This document shows, piece after piece, positions 28,007 through 37,013 of a stretch of DNA of 64,000 nt. The DNA lies in the NCBI GenBank assembly GCA_963802415.1, contig CAWDIH010000001.1, forward strand, positions 2,108,001 to 2,172,000, given 5' to 3'. The notes below the pieces were generated by a model, which made no database searches, had not been told where the DNA came from, and worked only from the letters and a program-made list of their open reading frames with translations. This DNA comes from DATAES01 sp963802415. GTDB taxonomy: Bacteria; Actinomycetota; Acidimicrobiia; Acidimicrobiales; JACDCH01. Numbering within the stretch: position 1 is the stretch's first letter; every line of letters starts with the position of its first letter. The translations under genes were made by a program, and so were the position numbers.

Positions 28007-28020
28007 ATCGCAGCCAGAAC

Positions 28021-29640
28021 TCAGCTTTGCCAGTCGGCTCGGATCGCGAGAGCAACGGCAGCGAGTTGCGAGTTCACGCCCAGCTTCTGCAACACCGCCC
28101 TGATCTGCGATCGGATCGTCGCGACCGACACGTTGTGCTCGTTCGCGATCACCTCGGCGGTCTTCCCGTCCATGAGCGCCGCCAGCACCGCTTGCTCGCG
28201 GCCGGTCAGGGTTCGGAACGGGGCGAGGCGGCGTTGCGCTTCCTCTCGCTGCGACCGCACGACCTCGAGCAGCGCGTCGCGGCTCGCAGGCTGCAGCACC
28301 GTCCGACCCATGGCTGCGTCTGTGAGGAGCGCCATGAGGTCCTCCAACGCTCTCGACTTGTCGAAGATCCCGACGGCGCCCGCCTCGAGGCACAGCGCGG
28401 ACTGCTCCGGTTCATCGGTTCCCGTCAGCATCACGACCGCGATGCCCATCTCGTCGAGCTTGCGTACGAGCGAGAGGCTCGTGGCGGTTCCTGTCAACTC
28501 CGAATCGACGAGCGCGACCGCTGGGCCGAAGTTCTCTGCGGCTGAAACCACGCCACTCTGGGTCACGGTTCGCGCCAGCGCGACTTGGGCGAACCCGTGC
28601 TGTTGCAGCGACATCATCAGAGCCTCGGCGACCAGGTGCGTGTCGTCGACGATCAGCACCCGCACGTTGGAGGTCGCCGGCGCCGCGGCCGAGTCCGTCG
28701 AGCCGTTGGATGAGACTTGCTGTGTTCGTTTGGAGAAGTACAACGCTCGATCGGCGCGTTCGAGCAAGGTGTCGAACGAGTCATTGGCCCCGCGTGTGTA
28801 CGAGGCGACGACCGTTGCGGTGAGGTCGACGGACAGGTCGCCGAAGTCGATCGTGCGGGAGGCTGCGTTGCGGAGCCGGCGCGCGATCGTCGCCACGTCT
28901 CCGGCGCTCGTGGCTTCGCACAGCACGCCGAAGGTGTTGTTGGCGATGTGAGCGATGCTGTCGTCCGGGCGCACGGCTGTGGCGAGCGCGGCCGCGGCCG
29001 CGACGAGCACACGGTCTCCAGCGGCACGGCCGAATCGCTCGTTCACGGCGCCGAAATCATCGAGGTCGACCAGCAACAGGGCGAGCGGTGCCGACTCCGG
29101 CCTGACTCGTGCGAGTGCCTCGCGGGCGCGGTCCGCGAGCGTGTCGCGGTTGAGCAGACCGGTCACCGGGTCGTGCGTGGCGCGACGACGGAGCGCAGCG
29201 TTGCGCTCGTCTGACCCGAGCTCCCAAAGAGCAACGAGCACGTTGCCGTCCGCGCCACGGCTCGCTCGAGCATGCGCGACCCGCGGCCGACGGGGGTCCA
29301 CTTGTGCGAGGCGCCATTCGCCAGCGACCACTCCCGGGCCCTCTAGCGCCGCGGCCACGGCCGCGAGCGCCTCGTCCCGACTGTCGGGATGGATCGCATC
29401 GAGCCACCCATCACCCGCGTCCGCCCCACCGAGCTCGCCCCACGTCTGGTTGCAGGCCAATGCCCCGCCGGTTCGGGCGACGACGACGGCAGCCACGGGA
29501 AGGTCGTCGAGCGGGCGGCGGTCGGCGAGCCTGGAAGGTTTCCTGTCCCGCGGCCGGGGCGCCACGGCGCGCGACCGCGCCGCGCCATCCGGTGACGGAA
29601 TCGGGGTCCGCTGCCCCGAGGTGTTCCGCCGACTTGTCAC
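28021..29640 (-). CDS. PAS-like / degenerate GGDEF / receiver / LuxR regulator
   Basis: 539 residues with an uncommon order. A PAS-like sensor covers about 45-140. A diguanylate-cyclase fold covers about 150-305 (THDPVTGLLNRDTL at its start), but with ANNTF (233-237) in place of GGDEF, so cyclase activity is unlikely. A receiver domain covers about 326-445, with Asp332-333, phospho-acceptor Asp379, Thr406 and Lys428. A LuxR helix-turn-helix covers about 475-535 (LTGREQAVLAALMDGKTAEV). It should be a phosphorylation-controlled DNA-binding protein with an N-terminal ligand or GTP sensor. It converges on the priming transferase 14 bases away and may regulate the EPS block. GTG start. Confidence 0.8.
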   Translation of the reverse strand: MTSRRNTSGQRTPIPSPDGAARSRAVAPRPRDRKPSRLADRRPLDDLPVAAVVVARTGGALACNQTWGELGGADAGDGWLDAIHPDSRDEALAAVAAALEGPGVVAGEWRLAQVDPRRPRVAHARASRGADGNVLVALWELGSDERNAALRRRATHDPVTGLLNRDTLADRAREALARVRPESAPLALLLVDLDDFGAVNERFGRAAGDRVLVAAAAALATAVRPDDSIAHIANNTFGVLCEATSAGDVATIARRLRNAASRTIDFGDLSVDLTATVVASYTRGANDSFDTLLERADRALYFSKRTQQVSSNGSTDSAAAPATSNVRVLIVDDTHLVAEALMMSLQQHGFAQVALARTVTQSGVVSAAENFGPAVALVDSELTGTATSLSLVRKLDEMGIAVVMLTGTDEPEQSALCLEAGAVGIFDKSRALEDLMALLTDAAMGRTVLQPASRDALLEVVRSQREEAQRRLAPFRTLTGREQAVLAALMDGKTAEVIANEHNVSVATIRSQIRAVLQKLGVNSQLAAVALAIRADWQS

Positions 29641-29770
29641 GATTGCAAACCCTCAGTTCCGCACAGTGCCCGCACTTGCTCCGCGACGGAGTCGGGCCCG
29701 ACCGACATGGTGCAGGTCGAGACGCAATGACGTCCCAACTTCCGCCCACCTTTGCGCGATCGCGCCAACG

Positions 29771-30625
29771 GTGACGCGTGCGGATGCACGCGCTCGACTT
29801 GGAGCGCCCGGAGCGGATCATCGAAGATGCCGGATCGACGCAAACGACGGGTTGGACATCGCATGGCTGGGGCTCGAGCGTCATGGCGCGGGTCAGTGGT
29901 CCTTCGAGCTGACGCCACCGCTGTCGCGCTTCGACGGCAAGTTCTACGGCGGCACCGGCATCGCAGTCGCGACCGCAATGATGGAGGCCGAGACCGGGCG
30001 CGCCGCGCTCTGGGCCACGGCGCAGTTCGTCGGTACGGCGGACGTCGGCGAGCGCTTCGACTGTCATGTCGACGTGCTCGCGGCGGGCCGGAACACCTCG
30101 CAGCTCCGGATGACCGGCATGGTGGGGGACCGGCTCGTTCTCGCCGCCATCGGCGCGACCGGTGACGCGCGAGCGGGACCCCTCAACGTCCAGTTCGGCA
30201 CCATGCCCCACGTTCCAGGACCCGACGAGACGGCGGACTGGCGACCGAACATGACGTTTCCGATCCCTACGGACGTCGCAAGTTGGTTGAGCATCGTCGA
30301 GCTCAGAGGGGCGGCCACGCCGGGCGTCGACTCGGCGATGTGGGCGCGCATGCGTGACATGCCCCAGACGCGCGCGACCCTCGGCTTCCTCGCCGACATG
30401 GTTCCGAGCCGTGTGGTGTCGGCCGCCGGGCGCGTCGGTGCCGGAACGAGCCTCGACAACGCCATGCGCTATGGACCCCGACCGGCTACCGACTGGATCC
30501 TCGTCGAGTTCGATCCGTACTTCGCCGCCGGCGGCTACGCGCACGGTGGTGCCCGGCTGTGGGCGCAGGACGGCACGCTGCTCGGCGTCGCCAGCCAAAC
30601 CGCGACGCTCCTGTTGTTCGACTGA
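29771..30625 (+). CDS. Acyl-CoA thioesterase-like double-hotdog protein
   Basis: 284 residues from a GTG at 29771. The conserved part starts NDGLDIAWLGLERHG, then SFELTPPLSRFDGKFYGGTG, AMMEAETGRAALWATAQFVG and a second hotdog ending WILVEFDPYFAAGGYAHGGA, then LWAQDGTLLGVASQTATLL. This matches the TesB-like 4HBT_3 type, which hydrolyses acyl-CoA thioesters. The first 25 residues look random. An ATG at 29784 in another frame (MHALDLERPERI) reads like a natural N-terminus, so a shift near 29830 is possible. It is divergent from the LuxR-type regulator. Confidence 0.7.
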   Translation: MTRADARARLGAPGADHRRCRIDANDGLDIAWLGLERHGAGQWSFELTPPLSRFDGKFYGGTGIAVATAMMEAETGRAALWATAQFVGTADVGERFDCHVDVLAAGRNTSQLRMTGMVGDRLVLAAIGATGDARAGPLNVQFGTMPHVPGPDETADWRPNMTFPIPTDVASWLSIVELRGAATPGVDSAMWARMRDMPQTRATLGFLADMVPSRVVSAAGRVGAGTSLDNAMRYGPRPATDWILVEFDPYFAAGGYAHGGARLWAQDGTLLGVASQTATLLLFD

Positions 30626-30664
30626 GGCGCCGGCGCGGCGAGCACATTTGTCGACGCAGCGACG

Positions 30665-30706
30665 TCTGTGTCGACTGAGCCACGCAAATGGTGGGTCAAC
30701 AGACAC
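30665..30706. repeat. Palindromic repeat element, copy 1a (degenerate)
   Basis: TCTGTGTCGACTGAGCCACG, a short loop, then GGTGGGTCAACAGACAC: an imperfect hairpin of the same family as those at 30729, 36948 and 37014. A reversed half-element (GCACATTTGTCGAC) lies just upstream near 30641. Confidence 0.65.
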
Positions 30707-30728
30707 GGACGAGGCAGGTCTGCTGTCT

Positions 30729-30768
30729 GTGTCGACTGGGCCACCGAAAACGGTGGTTGAGACGACAA
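30729..30768. repeat. Palindromic repeat element, copy 1b
   Basis: GTGTCGACTGGGCCACCG then AAAA then CGGTGGTTGAGACGAC: a hairpin with a perfect inner 6-bp stem and a mostly paired outer stem, followed by AATGTGCG as in copy 2b. No T-tract follows, so it is not a standard terminator. Confidence 0.75.
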
Positions 30769-30804
30769 TGTGCGAGCTGAGGGTGGGGGCGAAAGGTAGA
30801 TGCG

Positions 30805-30839
30805 TTGACAGGTATATACACCTATGGTTATATAGGTAC
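30805..30839 (+). promoter_or_regulatory. Promoter with overlapping palindromic operator, ArsR gene
   Basis: TTGACA at 30805-30810 and TATATA at 30829-30834 are separated by 18 bases. TATATA ends only 5 bases before the GTG start at 30840, so the transcript would begin at or beside the start codon (leaderless). The inverted repeat ACCTAT-N6-ATAGGT (30820-30837) overlaps the -10, which fits an ArsR-family autorepressor site. Confidence 0.7.
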
Positions 30840-31154
30840 GTGGCTACGGCGTTCGAGGTGCTGGCGGAGCCCAACCGGCGGCGGATCCTCGACATGTTGT
30901 TGACGACGGAGAGCCCCGTCGGCGACATCGTCGATGCCGTGGCGCTGAGCCAGCCCCTCGTGTCGAAGCACCTCCGGGTGTTGCGCGAGGCCGGCCTGGT
31001 CGAGGCACGAGTCGACGCGCAGCGACGGATCTACCGCGTGCGCGCCGAGCCGTTGCGGGCGATGGACGAGTGGTTGCGGCCGTACCGCCGGTTGTGGGCG
31101 AAGCGGCTCGACGCGCTCGCGGAACACCTGCAGACGATGGAGGACGACGAGTGA
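30840..31154 (+). CDS. ArsR-family transcriptional repressor
   Basis: 104 residues of a winged-helix regulator: AFEVLAEPNRRRILDMLL, then the recognition helix in VALSQPLVSKHLRVLREAGL and the wing VDAQRRIYRV. It has no metal-binding Cys motif of the ArsR/SmtB type, so it belongs to the SRPBCC-linked, likely ligand-independent branch. Its stop overlaps the next GTG (GTGA), coupling it to the SRPBCC gene, a common pairing in actinomycetes. A palindrome over its own promoter suggests autoregulation. The GTG start is set by the promoter position and the N-terminal homology. Confidence 0.9.
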   Translation: MATAFEVLAEPNRRRILDMLLTTESPVGDIVDAVALSQPLVSKHLRVLREAGLVEARVDAQRRIYRVRAEPLRAMDEWLRPYRRLWAKRLDALAEHLQTMEDDE

Positions 31155-31738
31155 CGATTCACGACCACGACAATGACGTCGACAATGACCTCGAGAATGA
31201 CGTCGACTACGGACGGCTCGAGCCAGGGCCGGAGGGCCGCTGGATCCTGCGGTTCACGAGACAGCTTCCGCACGCACCAGAGAAGGTGTGGCGGGCGCTG
31301 ACCGAACCGGAGCACCTGACCAAGTGGTTCCCTAGCGACATCGAAGGCGAGCGCGCCGCGGGAGCGATGTTGCGTTTCGTGTTCCGCGAGGGTGAGGGCG
31401 CGACGATGGACGGCGAGATGTTGGCGTTCGATCCGCCGTCGCTCATGGAGATGCGATGGGGCGACGAGCTGTTGCGCTTCGAACTCCGTGTTGCAGGCAA
31501 CGGCAGTGTGCTCGAGTTCACCAACGTGTTCGACGAGCTCGGCAAGGCCGCGCGCGACGCGGCGGGGTGGCATGCGTGCTTCGACCTGCTCGCATTCGAC
31601 GTGGACGGACGCGAACCTCCGTGGCCGTCGAACGAACGGTGGAAGGAGGTCCAAGGTGACTATCAGGAGCGGCTCGGTCCCGAAGCGTCGACGATCGGAC
31701 CGCCGGAGGAGTGGCAGGAGGTCTACGGCGACTCCTGA
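31151..31738 (+). CDS. SRPBCC (AHSA1-like) ligand-binding protein
   Basis: 195 residues. An acidic Asp/Asn-rich N-terminus (DHDNDVDNDLENDVD) precedes the AHSA1-like core: RQLPHAPEKVWRALTEPEHL, KWFPSDIEG, FREGEGATMDGEMLAFDPP, MRWGDELLRFEL and AAGWHACFDLLAFD. Such proteins bind hydrophobic ligands in a helix-grip pocket. It is coupled to the ArsR repressor through GTGA, and a role in sensing or clearing a small hydrophobic compound is likely. The 3' end overlaps the convergent F420-type gene by 16 bases. Confidence 0.85.
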   Translation: MTIHDHDNDVDNDLENDVDYGRLEPGPEGRWILRFTRQLPHAPEKVWRALTEPEHLTKWFPSDIEGERAAGAMLRFVFREGEGATMDGEMLAFDPPSLMEMRWGDELLRFELRVAGNGSVLEFTNVFDELGKAARDAAGWHACFDLLAFDVDGREPPWPSNERWKEVQGDYQERLGPEASTIGPPEEWQEVYGDS

Positions 31739-32760
31739 GCGACCGCTCGCGCCACTTCTCCCCAGCGGTCCAGCGACTTCGGATCTGACGCGACGGACGC
31801 TTCGGCGAGGTACATGACGAGTCGCGCGGCGATGCCGCGGTAGCGGGCGTCGAGCGCGCCCGCGAGGTCGTCCCAGGTCGCGACAACAGCGAAGTGCTCC
31901 ATCATCTCGTCGGTGATGAGCGCAGCCATGCCCGCGGAGTCGCCGGCCTTCAAGCGCTCGTTCAGCCGGGCGGACGTGCCTTCGAAACCGAGATCGTCGA
32001 ACTGGAACGCGTAGTTCCTCGTCGACCCGTAGAACGCGATCTGGAACCGCGCTCGCTCGACCAGCGCGGCGCGTTCTTCGTGCGTGTCGCCGGGAATGGC
32101 GAACACGGGAATGATCAGATCGACGTCGTCCACGGATCGGCCCGCCCTGGCTGCACCATCGGCGACGCTCGGCAACAGCCGGTTCTGCAAGTACCGGAGT
32201 GAGTGCAAGGGGTGGACGTGGATGCCGTCGGCATGTTCACCGGCCATGCGGCACATCCACGGACCCACGGCTGACACGTCGACCGCGATGTCGCCGTACG
32301 CGTGCCTGCGTGGTGCCCATGTCGCCGGCAACAACGACAGCTTGTAATAGGGACCATCGTGGGCGAGCGGCTCGTCGCCCCGGAACGCACGGAAGCACGC
32401 CCGGACCGCGAGCAGGTAGTCACGCATCCGTGGACCGGGCGAGTCGAACGCGGCGCCGTACCGGCGCTCGACGTGCGCCTTCACCTGACTGCCGAGACCG
32501 AGGCGGAAGCGGCCGCTGGTGTTCTCGGCGAGCTCCCACGCGAGTGAAGCGGCGATCAGGGGACTGCGCGGGAACGCCACCGCGATGCCTGTCAAGAACT
32601 CGAGGGTCGGCGCTGCGTTCGCAGCGGTCGCGATCGACATCCACGGGGTTTGTGTCGTCTCCGTGAAGAGCATCCCGGAGAAGCCGGCCCGCTCGACATC
32701 GCGCGCCCGCTCTGCCGCCCCCGCCCACGTGGTCGCGCTGATCATGAAGTCACATCGCAT
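31723..32760 (-). CDS. LLM-class F420-dependent oxidoreductase
   Basis: 345 residues from an ATG at 32760, chosen because the earlier in-frame ATG lies inside the neighbouring gene and has no similarity. It is a luciferase-like TIM barrel: CDFMISATTWAGAAERARDV, ERAGFSGMLFTETTQTPW, FLTGIAVAFPRSPLIAASLA, NTSGRFRLGLGSQVKAHVER and RMRDYLLAVRACFRAF. This is typical of the actinobacterial F420-dependent subgroup. Its substrate is unknown. The neighbours (P450, homogentisate-dioxygenase-like enzyme) suggest aromatic or xenobiotic turnover, which is inference. Confidence 0.85.
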   Translation of the reverse strand: MRCDFMISATTWAGAAERARDVERAGFSGMLFTETTQTPWMSIATAANAAPTLEFLTGIAVAFPRSPLIAASLAWELAENTSGRFRLGLGSQVKAHVERRYGAAFDSPGPRMRDYLLAVRACFRAFRGDEPLAHDGPYYKLSLLPATWAPRRHAYGDIAVDVSAVGPWMCRMAGEHADGIHVHPLHSLRYLQNRLLPSVADGAARAGRSVDDVDLIIPVFAIPGDTHEERAALVERARFQIAFYGSTRNYAFQFDDLGFEGTSARLNERLKAGDSAGMAALITDEMMEHFAVVATWDDLAGALDARYRGIAARLVMYLAEASVASDPKSLDRWGEVARAVAQESP

Positions 32761-32783
32761 GGCGCCCAGCATGCCCGGCCCGT

Positions 32784-33417
32784 TCAGCGGGGGTCGTCGC
32801 GCTCGATGTTCCAGTGGCGCGAGACCGCTGTGATCCATGCGCCCTCGGCACCGGGGATCAGCCCGAAGCGGCTGATCGTGTGCTGGCCACCTTCGTGATC
32901 TCCGTACAGCAGGTCGACGGTGACCGGCCGGCGTTCTCTCACGGCGGCCGCGGCCTCGACGAACATCGGGTCCTCGGTGTCACGGAACGCGCCCTGCCAG
33001 AACCCGAGGTCCCCAGGCGGCACGTACAGATCACGGGTGAGCCTGCGGTACTGCCCAGGGTCGCGATGGGGAACGTCGTTCAGCGCTCGCTGGGGGAAGA
33101 AGTCCCAGCGGTCGAGCACGGCAATTCCGGAGCCGACGTTGCGCAGCGCGATACGCGAGGTAGACGACACCGCCGCTCAGTTCGGCCACGGCCCGGCCGC
33201 CCTCGACCTTCACCCAATGATCGTCCATGAAGCCGACCTTCTCGACCGGATCCTGGAAGCGGGACGGCACCAGCACGGGACGGATTCCCGCCATCAGGGC
33301 ACGCTCCGCGACGCGCGCCGCGCGATTCGCGGACCGGACGGACGTGAAGGTCGCGGCCGCCAGTACGAGCGTTCCACCCGCTGTCGCCAGCGCGGAGATC
33401 GTCGCCCAGTCGGCCAC
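32784..33417 (-). CDS. Hypothetical membrane-anchored protein, frameshifted
   Basis: About 210 residues across a +1 shift near 33153. The N-terminus has one hydrophobic segment (WATISALATAGGTLVLAAAT) followed by a basic region (RSANRAARVAERAL) and then a soluble beta-rich body (IRPVLVPSRFQDPVE, IALRNVGSGIAVLDRW, HWNIERDDPR at the end). This resembles the uncharacterised single-pass proteins common in actinomycetes that read like STING/Cap-type membrane-tethered domains only in layout. No function can be assigned. GTG start. It is divergent from the P450 gene, 28 bases away. Confidence 0.65.
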
Positions 33418-33445
33418 GTCCGGATACTACGAGCGACGCTCGTCG

Positions 33446-34669
33446 GTGACGCTGTGCGAGGATCACCACATCGCGGCGATCGACCTCACTGCCTCTCCGA
33501 ACGACGTCAACCCGCACGCCTTGTTCCATGAGTTGCGGGCGCAAGCGCCGGTTCATTGGAGCGACGGCCACCGCGCGTGGCTCGCCGTTTCCCATCAGGC
33601 CGTCAACGAAGGCTTCCGGGATCCGTGGCTGTCATCGGAGCGCATCCCGAGCTTCGAACGCGCTGCCGCGGCGCGTCCGCCAGGGTTCGCCAAGGTGGTC
33701 GACTTGCTGCGCGGCTGGATGGTGTTCCGCGACCCGCCTACGCACGATCGGCTTCGGGATCCGGTCCGTCGGGTGTTCACCCCGATGCGCCTCGAGCGTC
33801 TAGCCCCGACGATCGAGGCGATCGTCGACGCGCTGCTCGACGGCGTGGCCGACGCGGCCTGCGGCGATCTTCGGCCGCTGCTGACGACCCCGCTGCCCGC
33901 GCTCGTGATCGCCGATCTTCTCGGCGTACCCCGAGCCGATCGCGAACGCTTCCAGGGCTGGTCCGACCGACTCGCGCAGGTCGTGTTCTCCGCCGAGGGC
34001 GCCCCGAGCGTTGAGTCGGACGCCGCGATCACCGCCGCGGAGCACTTCACCACCTACTTCGGTGCGTTGATCGACCGACGGCGCCGCAGTCCCGGCGACG
34101 ACGTGATCAGCGCGCTCGTGTCCGCGAGTGACTCCGGCGGTCCGTCGGCGCAGGAGCTGGTCGGCGCGTGCACGCTTCTGCTGTTCGCCGGACACGAGAC
34201 CACGAGCGGGCTCCTCGCCAACGCCACGTGTGTGCTGCTCGAGCACGAGGACGCCCGAGCCCGCCTGACCGGCGACCCGTCGCTGTGGCCCGGCGCGGTC
34301 GAGGAGCTGATGCGCTTCGAAGGGCCCGCCAAGCTCATGGCGCGCAAGGCCACCCAGGATCGCGAGTGGTGTGGTGTCGAGATCCGTGAGCGGGACACCG
34401 TGTATCTCGTGATCCTCGCCGCGAATCGCGATCCAGCCGTCTTCGCCGAACCGGACACCTTCGAGGTGACCCGTGATCCCAACCCGCACTTCGGATTCGG
34501 GTGGGGACTGCACCATTGTCTCGGCGCCGCGCTCGCCCGCCTCGAAGCGCGCATTGTGCTGCGCCGACTGTTCGAGCGCTTCCCGAAGCTCAGCCTGACC
34601 GACCCGGTGCGATGGGGCGGAGGCGTGATCGGCCGGGCCGTGTGGTCCGTACCGGTGTCCGTCGTGTGA
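33446..34669 (+). CDS. Cytochrome P450
   Basis: 407 residues from a GTG at 33446, the usual length of a soluble bacterial P450. It has the I-helix AGHETT (248-253), ExxR at Glu287-Arg290, and the haem loop FGFGWGLHHCLG with Cys358 as the iron ligand; LGAALARLEARI follows. It needs a ferredoxin and reductase, neither of which is in this window. It hydroxylates an unknown substrate. Its neighbours (F420 oxidoreductase, homogentisate-dioxygenase-like enzyme, acyl-CoA dehydrogenase) suggest degradation of aromatic, steroid or fatty compounds. Confidence 0.92.
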   Translation: MTLCEDHHIAAIDLTASPNDVNPHALFHELRAQAPVHWSDGHRAWLAVSHQAVNEGFRDPWLSSERIPSFERAAAARPPGFAKVVDLLRGWMVFRDPPTHDRLRDPVRRVFTPMRLERLAPTIEAIVDALLDGVADAACGDLRPLLTTPLPALVIADLLGVPRADRERFQGWSDRLAQVVFSAEGAPSVESDAAITAAEHFTTYFGALIDRRRRSPGDDVISALVSASDSGGPSAQELVGACTLLLFAGHETTSGLLANATCVLLEHEDARARLTGDPSLWPGAVEELMRFEGPAKLMARKATQDREWCGVEIRERDTVYLVILAANRDPAVFAEPDTFEVTRDPNPHFGFGWGLHHCLGAALARLEARIVLRRLFERFPKLSLTDPVRWGGGVIGRAVWSVPVSVV

Positions 34670-34713
34670 CAGATCCGACGTCGCTCCATGTCTTCGCCTC
34701 GATGGCGAGGTAG

Positions 34714-35880
34714 TCACCGTTCGCGTGCCCAGCTCCAGGCGTACTGCTCGTCGGTGATCGAGCGGGCCAGGTCCGAGGCGTGCAGCGAACGGAAGGTGTC
34801 CATCATCACCGCCAGCTCTTCGGTTCTCGTCTGCTCCATGGCCGCCTCGATGCTGCCCGGTTGCGGACCGTGGACGAATCCGGGCGGATGCCACGAGATC
34901 GAGCCCACGCCGATGCCCGAGCCGGCTCTGCTCATGAAGTCACCCGCGGCGTAGAACAACACTTCGTCGGAATCGACGTTTGCGTGGTGGTACGGAACCT
35001 TCGTGGCGTCGGGATGGAAGTCGTAGGGGCGCGGCACGAACGAGCACACGACGAAGCCAGGGCCGGCGAAGGTCTGGTGCACGGGTGGTGGCTGATGGAT
35101 CGCACCCACGAGCGGCTCGAGGTCGTGGATCGAGAGCGCGTGGGGATACAGGCAGCCGTCCCAACCGATCACGTCGAAGGGATGGTGCGCGTGCACCATG
35201 CGCGTCATGCCGCCCGTCGTGCGCACGAGAACGGGGATGTCGTCACCATCGAGCACGAGCGGCTCAACCGGTGCGCGCACGTCGCGCTCGGAGAACGGCG
35301 CGCCCTCACGCAGCTGTCCCCGCTCGGTGAGGTACCGGTCGGGGAAGCGCACGTGCCCGCTGGCTTCGAACACCAAAAGGTCGACGCGATCCGAGCGAAG
35401 CACCCACCGATGCGTGACGCCGGCGGGGATCACGACATAGTCGCCCGCCTGCAGGTCGAGCTCGCCGAAGCTCGTCACCAAGGTCGCTCGGCCGGTGTGG
35501 ACGTACACGAGCTCGTCGCCGCACGCGTTGCGATAGAGGTCGCTGCCTTGCTCGGCCGACACGAACGACAGGATCACGTCGTCGTTGCCGAGCAGGCGTC
35601 GCCGACCGAGCACAGGGTCGCCGCCCGTCGCCAACTCTGTCGTGCGCAGGTGGCGCGGCACGACAGGCGTGTCGAGGCTGAAGTCCACCGCTGACGGATC
35701 TTCGATCCGCTCCACGCCCACGATCGCGCTGGGCGACCTTTGGTGGTACAGCAGCGCGGACTCCTGCGCGAAGCCCTCCTGCCCGATGAGCTCCTCGGCG
35801 AGGAACCCGTCGCCGCCGGGTCGTTTCACCAGCGTGTGGCGCTTGCGCGGGACCTCGCCGACACGCCGGTAGTGGGGCAC
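34714..35880 (-). CDS. Homogentisate 1,2-dioxygenase-like protein
   Basis: 388 residues with the two-lobed cupin layout of HmgA. The N-terminal half has DLQAGDYVVIPAGVTHRWVL. The C-terminal half carries the iron-site region VPYHHANVDSDEVLFY (His and Glu) and the final His in HPPGFVHGPQPG. Homogentisate dioxygenase opens the ring in tyrosine and phenylalanine breakdown. No other gene of that pathway is adjacent, so the exact substrate is open. It converges with the P450 and is divergent from the WYL regulator (112 bases), which may control it. Confidence 0.8.
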   Translation of the reverse strand: MPHYRRVGEVPRKRHTLVKRPGGDGFLAEELIGQEGFAQESALLYHQRSPSAIVGVERIEDPSAVDFSLDTPVVPRHLRTTELATGGDPVLGRRRLLGNDDVILSFVSAEQGSDLYRNACGDELVYVHTGRATLVTSFGELDLQAGDYVVIPAGVTHRWVLRSDRVDLLVFEASGHVRFPDRYLTERGQLREGAPFSERDVRAPVEPLVLDGDDIPVLVRTTGGMTRMVHAHHPFDVIGWDGCLYPHALSIHDLEPLVGAIHQPPPVHQTFAGPGFVVCSFVPRPYDFHPDATKVPYHHANVDSDEVLFYAAGDFMSRAGSGIGVGSISWHPPGFVHGPQPGSIEAAMEQTRTEELAVMMDTFRSLHASDLARSITDEQYAWSWARER

Positions 35881-35992
35881 CGCTCCAGCCTGCCCCCTCG
35901 GGTGCCCGATTGCGACGGATTGCGACGTATGTTCCGTGAAGCGAGCGCAAACCGGCCAGGCTCTGGCCGGTTTCCACGGTCAGAATGGCGGC

Positions 35993-36938
35993 GTGCGCGC
36001 GGATCGGCTCGTCGCCATACTCCTCATGCTGCAATCGCGGGGCCAAGTGACCGCCGCGGAAGTAGCCGAGGAGCTCGAGATCTCGGAACGGACCGCTCGG
36101 CGCGACCTCGAGGCGTTGGGGATGGCGGGTCTGCCGATCTACAGCCGGCAAGGACGCAACGGCGGCTGGCAGCTCGCCGGCGGTGGCCGGACCGACCTCA
36201 GCGGCCTCAACGCCGCCGAAGCTCGCGCGCTGTTCATGGTCGCCGGTCCGGCGTCGTCGGCAACTCCGGAGTTGCGAGCCGCGCTGCGCAAGCTCGTGCG
36301 CACGCTCCCGGAGTCCTTCCGCACCGCGGCGGAAGCGGCGACGACATCGGTCCTCGTCGACCCGCTCGGGTGGGACCAGCAGGCACCGAGGCGCACGCCC
36401 CTCCATCTCGAAGCGGTGCAACAGGCAGTGGTCAACGGCGAGCAGGTCGTGCTCGGGTACGTCGCCCGCGATCGCACGGCGACGACCCGAGTGGTGCATC
36501 CACTCGGGCTCGCGGCGAAGGGCGCCGTCTGGTATCTGGTCGGTGACACCGAAGCCGGCTTGCGGACGTTCCGCGTCGACCGGATCACGTCAGTCGAGCC
36601 GAACGGTCAGCCGGTTACTCGACCCGACGGATTCGACCTGCACCAGGCGTGGAAGCTGATCACCGAGGAGGTCGAGAGCAAGCGCACACCGATCATCGCG
36701 ACCGCGCGCGTCACGCCTGACTCGGTGCCCACCTTGCGATGGATTCTCGGTACGCCGCGTGCGCATCGGTCCAGCGGGCGACGACGGCCGCATCGAGGTC
36801 GAGCTGCGCGGTCACAACGTGCGCTCGCTCGCAGGCGAGATCGCCGGCTTCGGTAGCGCTGTCGAGGTCCTCGATCCTCCGGGCGTCCGCCACTTGCTCG
36901 GCGTGATCGGCACCGAGCTCGCGGAGACCTACCACTGA
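35993..36938 (+). CDS. HTH-WYL transcriptional regulator, frameshifted
   Basis: About 314 residues across a +1 shift at about 36758. An N-terminal DeoR-like HTH (AAEVAEELEISERTARRDLEAL), then YSRQGRNGGWQL and a WYL domain containing VVHPLGLAAKGAVWYLVG and LRTFRVDRI. After the shift the frame continues RIGPAGDDGRIEVELRGHNV and ends GTELAETYH at 36938. WYL regulators sense nucleic acid or nucleotide ligands or act as plain repressors. The GTG start at 35993 places the HTH at the N-terminus. It is divergent from the dioxygenase-like gene, its likely target. Confidence 0.85.
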
Positions 36939-36947
36939 GCAGGCCAT

Positions 36948-36994
36948 CTCTGTGTCGACTCAGCCACGCTACCGGTGGCTCCGTCGACACAGAG
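36948..36994. repeat. Palindromic repeat element, copy 2a
   Basis: Perfect outer arms CTCTGTGTCGAC and GTCGACACAGAG with inner AGCCAC/GTGGCT pairing, starting 10 bases after the WYL gene stop. Confidence 0.85.
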
Positions 36995-37013
36995 GACGGC
37001 GCGTCAATGTCTG

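Noticed and set aside
28150..29640. Active diguanylate cyclase
   Set aside because: The GGDEF signature is ANNTF, so the metal- and GTP-handling residues are missing; only the fold is kept.
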